NCBI GenBank assembly: GCA_020050375.1
Contig: JAGVKR010000359.1
Span: forward strand, 1 to 10,411
Source of the DNA: Planctomycetales bacterium
Lineage (GTDB): Bacteria > Planctomycetota > Planctomycetia > Planctomycetales > Planctomycetaceae
DNA: 10,411 nucleotides
Direction of reading: 5' to 3'
Made by a program: the position numbers and the translations under genes. Each line of letters starts with the position of its first letter. The first letter of the stretch is position 1. The notes beneath the pieces were generated by a model, which worked only from the letters and a program-made list of their open reading frames with translations, was not told the DNA's origin and did no database searches. Positions 1 through 7,906 of the stretch are shown piece after piece.

Positions 1-577
1 ACAGCGCAAACAGGCTGAACGCGCCGCTGTCGAGCGCCGCGCCGGAGGCCACCCATCCCAAGACAGGCGGGAGCGCGCCGGGAATCGCACCGACGGCAGT
101 CGCGAACGCCGAATAGCGCTTGAGCGGCGTGTAGACGCCGGCATACAGCAGGAGCGTGACGGCCGACAGCACCGCCGTCGTCCCATTCACCAGCAGGGCC
201 AGATAGAGGGTTCCCGCTATGCCGGAGGAAAGCCCCAGCAGCAGAACCTCGAAGGGCGACAACCGTCCCGCGGGCAACGGCCGGTCGGCCGTGCGACGCA
301 TCCGCGCGTCGGTCTCCCGTTCGAAATACTGATTGAGAGCGCTTGACCCGGCGGCCACCAGCGCGATCCCGACGAGCGCATGAAACAAAGGGACAAGCCG
401 CCACTGATCGGCCGAGCCGAGGGCGTACCCGGCGCTGACGGTGAGCAGCGCCAGCACGGCGATCCGCGGCTTGGTGAGAATGAGATAATCGGCCATACGG
501 GCGGCCAGTGCGTGCCGCGCGACAACGACGCTTGAAGCGGTGGACGGATCGCAGGCGGCTGTCGCGGCGCTTCTCAT
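1..577 (-). CDS. ctaB: Protoheme IX farnesyltransferase (heme O synthase), 3' end outside the window
   Basis: This is an integral membrane prenyltransferase of the UbiA family. It adds a farnesyl group to heme B to make heme O, the precursor of heme A for the oxidase encoded upstream. The 192 visible residues include TKPRI (35-39), then the Asp-rich prenyl-diphosphate/Mg motif N82-x3-E86-x3-D90-x2-M-x-RT followed by DRPLPAG (98-104). Further on come YTPLKR and GAIPGALPPVLGW, both hallmarks of CtaB, with hydrophobic helices between them. The family is usually about 290-320 residues, so roughly 100 are missing beyond base 1. I chose the ATG at 577-575 because it overlaps the ctaA stop (ATGA) and has GGAGG six bases upstream. 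An internal Met at residue 28 (496-494) would remove a non-conserved 27-residue leader and is an alternative start. Coupling to ctaA fits their consecutive reactions. Confidence 0.95.
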   Translation of the reverse strand, partial: MRSAATAACDPSTASSVVVARHALAARMADYLILTKPRIAVLALLTVSAGYALGSADQWRLVPLFHALVGIALVAAGSSALNQYFERETDARMRRTADRPLPAGRLSPFEVLLLGLSSGIAGTLYLALLVNGTTAVLSAVTLLLYAGVYTPLKRYSAFATAVGAIPGALPPVLGWVASGAALDSGAFSLFAL

Positions 578-1533
578 CGGAGGCCTCCAGCGACGGGGAC
601 GTTGCCGCGATACGATTCAACCGGTGTGCCTTGCTGCGAATGGGCAAGGGTCAGCCATTGGAGCCGCGCGATGCGGAGCGCCATAACGACCGTCGCGGCC
701 AAAAGCAGCATCCCGGTGAGAACGTGAGCCGTGCGAACGGTCACCTGCACGGGCGAGCCGTAGACAGCGACACTGTCACCGAAGCCGAACTTCGTCACCC
801 AGGCGCCCGCTCCCAGTGCCAGTTGCAAGAGCGTTCCGAGCGACAGCATTGCGGCCGGGGCGCGGAGCCACCCGACCCCGCTGGCCGCCGCAGCCATGGC
901 CAGCCAGATCACCATGCCGGCGGCGACAAAGGCAAACCCCAGATGCTCATGCAGGGCCTTCCCCTGGAGGCGGATCAGGCCGCCTAAAACATACTGCGTG
1001 AAGACGCAAATCGCGGCGGCGATGGCCAGCGCCCGCAGGCGCGAGAGGGATGCGGCAGACGAAACTTCGCCCGGTGTGTTCCAGCCGCGGCTGGTGACCA
1101 GCGCGATCGCACACAGCAGCGAAAATACGAGCGCCGCAAAGCTGCCGTGGATGAATGCCAGGCCGCGGGCGTCGAGCAGCACGCGTTGCCCGCCGAGCAG
1201 CCCCTGAAAAACAATGGCAAGCAACGCGAAGAGAGCAAGCCCTTTGACCCACGTTCGCCTTTCGGCGATCGCGAAGACGACGCAAAGCGCGATGCTGGCG
1301 ATGCCGATGACGATTCCCGCCAGGCGATGGCCGTGCTCGAGGAACTGGTCGCCCATCGACTGAAACCACGGATAGGCGAACATCCCGTGCCCGTCGGAGG
1401 TGGGCCAGTCGCGGAACGCCATCCCCGCATCTTTCGTCGTGACGAGGGCCCCCATCACGATCGGCAACAGCGCCAAGCACGCCGTCAGAACGGCGAGGCG
1501 GTGCAACCACGGATTGGAGAGGGAGTCGTTCAT
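574..1533 (-). CDS. ctaA: Heme A synthase (CtaA/COX15 family)
   Basis: This 319-residue, eight-helix membrane protein oxidises the C8 methyl of heme O to a formyl group, giving heme A. Family signatures are visible. ALVTTKDAGMAFRDWP lies at 29-44. The four heme-binding histidine sites are EHGHR (66-70), AFIHG (H129), LHEHLG (H195/H197) and RTAH (H270). GGQRV (114-118) lies between the first two. The length is normal. The start ATG is well fixed because an in-frame TGA lies two codons upstream; no good Shine-Dalgarno is visible. The loop cysteine pair of Bacillus-type CtaA is absent, so it belongs to the cysteine-poor group with proteobacterial and mitochondrial enzymes. The last 25 or so residues are a hydrophilic tail. 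The stop overlaps the ctaB start by four bases. The 100-bp gap to coxA upstream carries an octamer repeat. Confidence 0.95.
   Translation of the reverse strand: MNDSLSNPWLHRLAVLTACLALLPIVMGALVTTKDAGMAFRDWPTSDGHGMFAYPWFQSMGDQFLEHGHRLAGIVIGIASIALCVVFAIAERRTWVKGLALFALLAIVFQGLLGGQRVLLDARGLAFIHGSFAALVFSLLCAIALVTSRGWNTPGEVSSAASLSRLRALAIAAAICVFTQYVLGGLIRLQGKALHEHLGFAFVAAGMVIWLAMAAAASGVGWLRAPAAMLSLGTLLQLALGAGAWVTKFGFGDSVAVYGSPVQVTVRTAHVLTGMLLLAATVVMALRIARLQWLTLAHSQQGTPVESYRGNVPVAGGLR
584..588 (-). promoter_or_regulatory. Ribosome binding site of ctaB
   Basis: GGAGG on the minus strand ends six bases before the ctaB ATG and lies inside the last codons of ctaA. It supports the upstream ATG rather than Met28. 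The site is half of the 10-base palindrome GGAGGCCTCC (579-588). Confidence 0.7.
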
Positions 1534-1540
1534 CGATCAA

Positions 1541-1588
1541 CAAAGGTGACTGGGTGAATAGGTGACTGGGTGAATAGGTGCATAGGTC
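1541..1588. repeat. Degenerate octamer tandem array between coxA and ctaA
   Basis: Six consecutive 8-base units read in register on the plus strand. Four end in GGTG, in the order ACTGGGTG, AATAGGTG, ACTGGGTG, AATAGGTG, so the core is also a perfect 16-base duplication. The outer units (1541-1548 and 1581-1588) are weaker copies. The array ends seven bases upstream of the ctaA start and so lies in its untranslated leader, where a Shine-Dalgarno would be expected but is not obvious. The rest of the 100-bp gap (1589-1633) shows nothing recognisable. Confidence 0.85.
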
Positions 1589-1633
1589 GAAAACCAAGTC
1601 CACCGGAAGCGGCCCGTGGGCTTCGGAAGAACA

Positions 1634-3454
<1,821 letters not shown>

Positions 3455-3457
3455 GTT

Positions 3458-3463
3458 ACCTCC
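3458..3463 (-). promoter_or_regulatory. Ribosome binding site deciding the coxA GTG start
   Basis: GGAGGT on the minus strand lies three bases before the GTG at 3454-3452. It is the strongest Shine-Dalgarno among the genes here and it decides in favour of a non-ATG start, since no in-frame ATG occurs until residue 46. Confidence 0.8.
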
Positions 3464-3511
3464 AGGGGCGGGAAAGTTCCGCCCGGCAAACTTCAGCTCT
3501 CTTCGAAATGT

Positions 3512-3698
3512 CGAATGTCGAAATCAGAATGTCCAATGAAGCTCGAAAACCGAAAGACAAATGTCTAATGAAATTCAAAGCTCGAAAGTCAGAAAACAAT
3601 CAATGCTGTTCGCTTTTTTCTTTTTTGTATTTCGGATTTCCTTAGACATTTGGTTTTCGGATTTCGAGCTTCATTGGACCTTTGGGTCTCGTCATTCG
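3512..3698. repeat. Long AT-rich imperfect inverted repeat between coxB and coxA
   Basis: Two 38-base arms, 3531-3568 and 3642-3679, are reverse complements at 35 of 38 positions. Both begin on the outer side with GTCCAATGAAGCTCGAAA and end inside with AAATGTCTAA. Weaker complementarity (13 of 19) extends outward to 3512 and 3698. The 73-base spacer holds a second copy of AGCTCGAAA (3579-3587, first copy 3540-3548) and an A/T-rich stretch (3611-3628). The outer part contains stutters of CGAATGTCGA type. The right arm runs over the coxB stop, so the final codons of coxB lie inside the repeat. In coxB-coxA mRNA the arms could pair into a long hairpin. The rest of the 237-bp gap (3455-3511) holds only the coxA ribosome site and nothing else I recognise. 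Confidence 0.9.
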
Positions 3699-4489
3699 TC
3701 GTTTTTCTTCGCTGCGACTCCATCGTCGAACTGCGTCTGCGACAGCTCGTCGAGGTACGCCTTGTACTCCTCGGCGCGCTGGGCGGTCAGTTGACCGCGC
3801 ATTTTATAATGGCCCCAGCCGCACAGCTCGGCGCAGACCAGATCGTAAACCTGCGCCTTGTCGGCCTGGAACCAGACGGGAATGCTCAGGCCCGGCACCG
3901 CGTCCTGCTTCACCCGCAGGTGCGGCAGGAAGAACGAGTGCAGCACGTCTTCGCTGCGGAGCTTGATCAGCACCGGCTTGCCGACCGGCACATGCAGGTC
4001 GTTGACCGTGTACAGATCATCCGGCTGCGGCTTGTCTTGGAGCGTCTTCCCGGGAGCCGGGTAGCGAATCCGCCACTCGAACTGGCGGGCCGTGACTTCG
4101 GCCACGGGGTGGGCAACGGCCGCCGGATCGAAATTCGATTTGACCCGATACCGCGCCCAGACATCCATCTGATACAGGGCAATGAACAGGAGGACGCCGG
4201 CCGGCACGATGCTCCAGACGACTTCGAGCGCATGGCTCCCGTGCAGGAAGCTGGCGCGGCGGGGTTTTCCCGACCCGTACTGCCAGAGGATATATCCCAG
4301 CACAATATGGACCCCGATGAACGTCACCGAGGTGATCACGAGGATCAGATAGAACAAATCGTCGATTTGCGCCCCCAGCGGCGAAAACGAGGCTCCGGGG
4401 AACCACCAGCCGTAGCTCGGGCCGATCGCCGAAAACAAGACCGCGATGGCGGCGGCGCCCGAAAAGAAAAAGCACCAGAATCGATTCAC
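3692..4489 (-). CDS. coxB: Cytochrome c oxidase subunit II with CuA site, no fused cytochrome c domain
   Basis: This 265-residue subunit (also called CtaC) receives electrons from a cytochrome c or cupredoxin at a binuclear CuA centre and passes them to heme a. A hydrophobic N-terminal segment (about 5-23) may be a signal peptide. Two helices follow, about 45-70 and 89-107, the second starting LEVVWSIVPAG. The periplasmic cupredoxin domain carries all CuA ligands: H184 (VLHSFFLPH), C219, E221, C223, H227 and M230 (CAELCGWGHYKM). ARQFEWRIRYP (134-144) is the usual aromatic electron-entry region, with Phe in place of the first Trp. It ends shortly after CuA, so it lacks the fused cytochrome c domain of caa3 enzymes. 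The start is GTG with GGAG seven bases upstream. The last residues (NDE) are encoded inside the inverted repeat that follows. Confidence 0.96.
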   Translation of the reverse strand: MNRFWCFFFSGAAAIAVLFSAIGPSYGWWFPGASFSPLGAQIDDLFYLILVITSVTFIGVHIVLGYILWQYGSGKPRRASFLHGSHALEVVWSIVPAGVLLFIALYQMDVWARYRVKSNFDPAAVAHPVAEVTARQFEWRIRYPAPGKTLQDKPQPDDLYTVNDLHVPVGKPVLIKLRSEDVLHSFFLPHLRVKQDAVPGLSIPVWFQADKAQVYDLVCAELCGWGHYKMRGQLTAQRAEEYKAYLDELSQTQFDDGVAAKKNDE

Positions 4490-4496
4490 AACAAGA

Positions 4497-4500
4497 CTCC
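4497..4500 (-). promoter_or_regulatory. Ribosome binding site of coxB
   Basis: GGAG on the minus strand is seven bases before the GTG start at 4489-4487. It supports this GTG, which begins the hydrophobic leader directly. Confidence 0.6.
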
Positions 4501-4503
4501 AGA

Positions 4504-4587
4504 GGATCAGGTGTCAGCCGTCAGGCGACAGGAACAGATCAAGGGGGACGGGAATTCTACTGTCCCCTGTCCCCTGCCTCCTGTTTC
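4504..4587. repeat. Opposed pair of heptamer arrays between the diheme cytochrome gene and coxB
   Basis: On the plus strand 4504-4531 is four 7-base units ending in CAG (GGATCAG, GTGTCAG, CCGTCAG, GCGACAG). The segment 4560-4587 is four units starting with CTG (CTGTCCC twice, CTGCCTC, CTGTTTC), followed by a partial CTGACG. Read from opposite strands both are the same degenerate family, CTGNNNC, in inverted orientation. They are separated by 28 bases, the length of each array. The right array encodes most of the last ten or so residues and runs to the stop region of the diheme cytochrome gene; the left one lies just upstream of the coxB ribosome site. Confidence 0.8.
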
Positions 4588-5861
4588 CTGACGTCCGCCA
4601 CTTCCGCTTTTGGCTCCGTTTCCACTTCCGTCGGATACGCCGACGCTTTGCCGTCGAAGGGAATGCTCAGCACGTAATTCACGACGTCCCAGATTTCTTC
4701 ATCGTTGAGCACCGTCCCGCCGAAGCCGGGCATCTGCGTTCCGCGAATGCCGGCGAAAATGCGACGGTAAATGTCGACGGGCCGGCGTCCGCCGCGGTAG
4801 ACGCCGCGTGTCAGGTTGCGGGGTTGCTGGGGGAAGCCCCACTCGTCGTGCAGGCCGACCGTTTCGTATTTGCGTTCGGGAGTCGTGCCGGGGATCGGCC
4901 AGAACTGCTCGGTGTTGGGGCCGTCGCCGCGTCCGGCCGGGCCGTGGCAATCGGCGCATTGCGTTTTCTTTCCCTGGACCTGCGACAGGTAAAGCTTCCG
5001 GCCCCGGTCGATCGACGCGGGAGACGGGGGTGTTCGTTTGACCTTGGGGGCGATGACACTTTCCGGCTCTTCGGCCTTGGCCCACGATTCGGCGATATCG
5101 CTGGCAACCGTCTCGACCGTTTCGGCCAGGCCGTCGTTGATCCCCTTCATCACGTCATCAATCGTCTTCCTGTTGAGCTCCGATTTGCCAGGACGCTTGC
5201 CTCCGTCCTCTTTGGCTTCCTGCAGGAGGTTTTCGACCGTCGAGGCCACGTCCTTCGGAGTCGCACCGGCGGCGGCGAGCTCGTTATAGAGCTTGATCTC
5301 CATGTCGCCGCGGATGCTCAGCCAGCGGACGTAGTCGACAATCATTCCCAGCTTTTCGTCTCCCAGGAGGACAAACGAGGGCATGTACGTGCCGGGGATC
5401 CCTTCCTTGAGGACGCGGACCAGATCGGCATGAGCGGGCTTGAAGGGGGCCTGCGTCGACTTGAACTTGAACACTCCCTGCCGATAATCGCGCGGCCGCG
5501 GGTTGAGGAAGCGGGCCGTGGGGCCGTTTCCGTCGCCGCTGACGCCGTGGCAGTGCAGGCAGTGCTGCATGTACAGGTTGCGTCCCTCTTTGAGGCGCCA
5601 GCCGTCAGCATCTCGATCTTTATTGTCAGGTCCGGGCTGAGCCGCCCCGTAGTCGATGGGAAACTTCTGCCAGGCGACGAGCTGATTGGGATCGCCGAAG
5701 TTGTCGGCGAGCACCTGCTTCAGCGTCTCTTGCGCCTCGGGGATCAGCAGCTTGGTGGCTTTTTCGTTCAACACGAACGTGGCCGGCGGCGGTTGACCGC
5801 ACCCGGCCAGCAGCCACGCGCTCACGAACAGCACGCTCGGAATCGGAAGCTGGACTCTCAC
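4557..5861 (-). CDS. Diheme c-type cytochrome lipoprotein, probable electron donor to the oxidase
   Basis: This is a predicted 434-residue exported protein with two class I cytochrome c domains. The N-terminus is a lipoprotein signal peptide with lipobox LLAGC (Cys21). Heme 1 binds at CLHCH (101-105), with Met160 in GTYMPSF as the likely sixth ligand. Heme 2 binds at CADCH (302-306), with Met377 in GTQMPGF. Each domain ends in the usual helix (MIVDYVRWLS; IWDVVNYVLSIP). A charged, probably helical linker (about 190-270) joins them. I start at the GTG at 5861-5859, which gives a clean signal peptide and follows a weak GAGAG site. The frame stays open to 5933, but that extension lies in a palindromic repeat. 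The last ten or so residues come from a heptamer repeat and are probably not functional. Its place just before coxB, whose product lacks a heme domain, suggests it feeds CuA; that role is inferred. Confidence 0.88.
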   Translation of the reverse strand: MRVQLPIPSVLFVSAWLLAGCGQPPPATFVLNEKATKLLIPEAQETLKQVLADNFGDPNQLVAWQKFPIDYGAAQPGPDNKDRDADGWRLKEGRNLYMQHCLHCHGVSGDGNGPTARFLNPRPRDYRQGVFKFKSTQAPFKPAHADLVRVLKEGIPGTYMPSFVLLGDEKLGMIVDYVRWLSIRGDMEIKLYNELAAAGATPKDVASTVENLLQEAKEDGGKRPGKSELNRKTIDDVMKGINDGLAETVETVASDIAESWAKAEEPESVIAPKVKRTPPSPASIDRGRKLYLSQVQGKKTQCADCHGPAGRGDGPNTEQFWPIPGTTPERKYETVGLHDEWGFPQQPRNLTRGVYRGGRRPVDIYRRIFAGIRGTQMPGFGGTVLNDEEIWDVVNYVLSIPFDGKASAYPTEVETEPKAEVADVRKQEAGDRGQ

Positions 5862-5888
5862 GTCGAGAACTCTCTTGAGAGTGGACAA

Positions 5889-5938
5889 GTAGGGTGGGCT
5901 TCGCCCACCGTGTCGAAGGTGGGCACAGCCCACCCTAC
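5889..5938. repeat. GC-rich palindromic repeat before the diheme cytochrome gene
   Basis: Two 21-base arms (5889-5909 and 5918-5938) are reverse complements at 19 of 21 positions around an 8-base spacer. They start GTAGGGTGGGCT on the outside. Each arm also contains its own small hairpin, GGTGGGC-TTC-GCCCACC and GGTGGGC-ACA-GCCCACC, so the RNA could form either one long or two short stems. It lacks a T-run on either side and so does not look like an intrinsic terminator. It resembles the GTAGGGTGGGC-type intergenic palindromes that I recall from cyanobacterial and planctomycete genomes; that recollection is unverified. The remaining bases of this 84-bp gap hold a 14-base palindrome at 5869-5882. 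Confidence 0.88.
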
Positions 5939-5945
5939 AAAATGA

Positions 5946-6890
5946 CTATGGCGCCGCATTCACGGCGATTGTCTTGCTGCGCGGCCCATCGAAGCCGGCG
6001 AATTTCGCCGCTCCGAACGACAGCTTGACCTCTTTGGTTTCGCCGGCTTTGACCGTAACTTCGTATTTGCGGTTGAGGTAACCCGCTTTCTCCTGCCAGA
6101 CGACGAACTCGTGCCTGCCGGCCGGAAGGTTGGGGATTTCGAATTTGCCATCGGCGTCGGTGACGGCCGAATAGGGATGATCGAGAACCAGATGGTAGCC
6201 CTTCATGAAGCGGTGGACGTCGCAGACGACCTCCAGCGGAAGCTTCTCGCCTTTCGCGTATTTCAAAGCGACTCCCGCCCGGTCGTTGGCCTGAATCGAT
6301 TGATTGAAGCCATCGTTCCGAAAGGGATGCGTATGGGTGTTGTGTGGCACCGGATCGCCGTTCTTCACGAGAACTTTCGATCCCACCGGGGCAATCAGGC
6401 AATGGGGCAGAAACTGGCACCCCTTCTGGTCGAAGACGATCGGCGCATCGCCGGGCTTGGGAGCTTTCACTCCTTCCGGAACCTTGGCCAGGTAGACGAA
6501 AACATTGGCGATCCCCTTATTGTCCTTGTTGACAACGAGTGATTCGTTGGGCACGTCGGCAACCGCGCAGACTTCGGGGTTCGGCGTGTTCGCGTCACCC
6601 TTTTTGACGACCGGGTCGAGCGCCGGCGGATTGCCGTCGAACTGAATGACGCCGGTGAGCTTGGCGGTTTCTGCGGCAGCGCCGAAGGCCGCTTCAACGA
6701 TCGGAGCCACGGCAACGGGGACGACCGCCACTTCGACCGAGTCGCGAGCGACGCTTGTGCGCACGCCGAAATCGGCCGTTAAGGCGACGGCAATGGCAAC
6801 CATCAGGACGATCGCATAGCCGGTGATAACGACGACCGTGCGGCCTGCGGTGCGAACCGGGGACCGGGGGCTGGTAGGGGCAGGATTCAT
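5946..6890 (-). CDS. Membrane-anchored amicyanin-like cupredoxin with C-terminal carboxypeptidase-regulatory-like domain
   Basis: This 314-residue protein probably has one N-terminal helix (about 18-39) with the rest outside the cytoplasm. After an Ala/Val-rich linker comes a beta domain beginning LTGVIQFDG (78-86). A cupredoxin-like segment follows, with VPHNTHTH (H183) and then CDVHRFM (C223, H226, M229). The spacing C-x2-H-x2-M, with the first histidine in PHN about 40 residues earlier, matches the type 1 copper site of amicyanin. The last third (AVTDADGKFEIPNLPAG, 242-258) is a carboxypeptidase-regulatory-like beta sandwich. Cys158 and Cys164 could form a disulfide. It is a clear paralogue of the gene just upstream, whose stop it overlaps by four bases (ATGA), with GGAG eight bases before its ATG. 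Electron transfer or copper delivery to the oxidase is inferred, and the exact family is not certain. Confidence 0.85.
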   Translation of the reverse strand: MNPAPTSPRSPVRTAGRTVVVITGYAIVLMVAIAVALTADFGVRTSVARDSVEVAVVPVAVAPIVEAAFGAAAETAKLTGVIQFDGNPPALDPVVKKGDANTPNPEVCAVADVPNESLVVNKDNKGIANVFVYLAKVPEGVKAPKPGDAPIVFDQKGCQFLPHCLIAPVGSKVLVKNGDPVPHNTHTHPFRNDGFNQSIQANDRAGVALKYAKGEKLPLEVVCDVHRFMKGYHLVLDHPYSAVTDADGKFEIPNLPAGRHEFVVWQEKAGYLNRKYEVTVKAGETKEVKLSFGAAKFAGFDGPRSKTIAVNAAP

Positions 6891-7906
6891 GGCTGACGCT
6901 CCGTGCGAGATACGGTGAGGTCGCCGCCGGAAAAGAGACGCTCAAGAGCGATCCACCGGCGGGGGGGGACGGGACGGACGGCGAATTTGGCGCCGCCGTA
7001 GGTGAGGTCTTTGGTGGTGTCTTTGTCGACTTCGATGGTGATCGGCAGTTTGCGTTCGAGCAGGTGCGCGTCGCCGGGGGCCCGCTCGTGCCAGATGTTG
7101 AAGGTGTGCTTCCCGGCCGGAAGACCTTCGATTTTGAATTTGCCGTCCGCGTCGGTCACCGCGACGTACGGGTGATCGACCGGGAAGTGATAAGCCTTCA
7201 TCCACGGATGATAGTCGCAAACGACGCTGAGCGGAGCCGATTCAGGCTTTTTGTAGTCGCAGGGGACTCCCGTCCGTTCATTGGCGCTGATGACCTTATT
7301 GAACGAGTCGTTGCGCTTGGGATTGGTGTGCGTGTTGTGCGGGATGCCATCGTCGCTGACCACCAAGAGCGGCTGGCCGATCTGCACCGACAGAACGTGC
7401 GGGAGGAAGCGGCACCCCTTCTGATCGAACTTGACCGGCTCGGCGGGAGGCTTGGCCAGCTCGGGCTTGATGTTGGCGGGACGTTTGTCGAGGAAGATCA
7501 CGACGTTCGCCAGTCCCTTGTTCGTGGGATTGACCACGAGACTTTCGTCGGGAACAGACATCTTCGCGCAAACGTCCGCATCTTTGGCGCTCGTGTCGCC
7601 GGCATTCACCAGCGGCGCCAGGCTCGGGGGCGTGCCGTCATACGTCACCGTTCCCACGAGGTTGCCGTATCCCGCCGCGGTCGTCGATTCGGCGTCGCCG
7701 CTGGCGGCGCCCCCCGCTCCTTCAACCCCCTTGATGGAGACCGTGACAGTTTGGACTTCCGGGCAACCGGCGCAAAGCAGGACCGATGCGAGCCCCAGCA
7801 GAGGGAGCAACCGTCGACAGTGGAAACCGAAAATGGCAGGCTCGGCTCCGCGCGATCGTTGTGACACGTGTTGAGACGTTCGCTGTGAGGAACACGGGTT
7901 AGTCAT
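6887..7906 (-). CDS. Lipoprotein amicyanin-like cupredoxin with carboxypeptidase-regulatory-like domain
   Basis: This 339-residue protein has a long basic n-region (about 1-32), a hydrophobic stretch and lipobox LCAGC (Cys48), so it is probably a lipid-anchored extracytoplasmic protein. The body parallels the downstream paralogue: NLVGTVTYDG (82-91), KFDQKGCRFLPH (159-170), a predicted type 1 copper site with H190 (GIPHNTHT) and C230, H233, M236 (CDYHPWM), then AVTDADGKFKIEGLPAG (249-265). Start support is strong: GGAGG lies eight bases before the ATG, inside the end of the cytochrome gene it overlaps by eight bases. A later GTG at residue 14 would shorten the n-region. A run of eight C's encodes part of residues 313-316, and the tail after it diverges from the paralogue. 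The two differ chiefly in membrane anchor and tail, suggesting tandem duplication. Role in electron transfer or copper handling is inferred. Confidence 0.87.
   Translation of the reverse strand: MTNPCSSQRTSQHVSQRSRGAEPAIFGFHCRRLLPLLGLASVLLCAGCPEVQTVTVSIKGVEGAGGAASGDAESTTAAGYGNLVGTVTYDGTPPSLAPLVNAGDTSAKDADVCAKMSVPDESLVVNPTNKGLANVVIFLDKRPANIKPELAKPPAEPVKFDQKGCRFLPHVLSVQIGQPLLVVSDDGIPHNTHTNPKRNDSFNKVISANERTGVPCDYKKPESAPLSVVCDYHPWMKAYHFPVDHPYVAVTDADGKFKIEGLPAGKHTFNIWHERAPGDAHLLERKLPITIEVDKDTTKDLTYGGAKFAVRPVPPRRWIALERLFSGGDLTVSRTERQP

Noticed and set aside
1593..1630. Possible terminator after coxA (CCGAAGC paired with GCTTCCGG)
   Set aside because: The stem is short, has a bulge, and is not followed by a T-run on the transcribed strand; the gene order also argues for read-through into ctaA.
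3561..3794. 77-residue plus-strand frame in the coxB-coxA gap
   Set aside because: It is built from the AT-rich inverted repeat and the antisense of the coxB end, with no domain.
5862..5933. N-terminal extension of the diheme cytochrome to the GTG at 5933
   Set aside because: The extra 24 residues are encoded largely by the palindromic repeat and would put a charged stretch before a complete lipoprotein signal peptide.
5889..5938. Intrinsic terminator or CRISPR-like repeat
   Set aside because: There is no T-run on either side and only two arms in inverted orientation, with no regularly spaced direct repeats.
4446..5945. 499-residue open frame on the plus strand opposite the diheme cytochrome
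   Set aside because: It runs through two repeats and the antisense of heme motifs, with no domain or ribosome site; the minus-strand gene explains the region.
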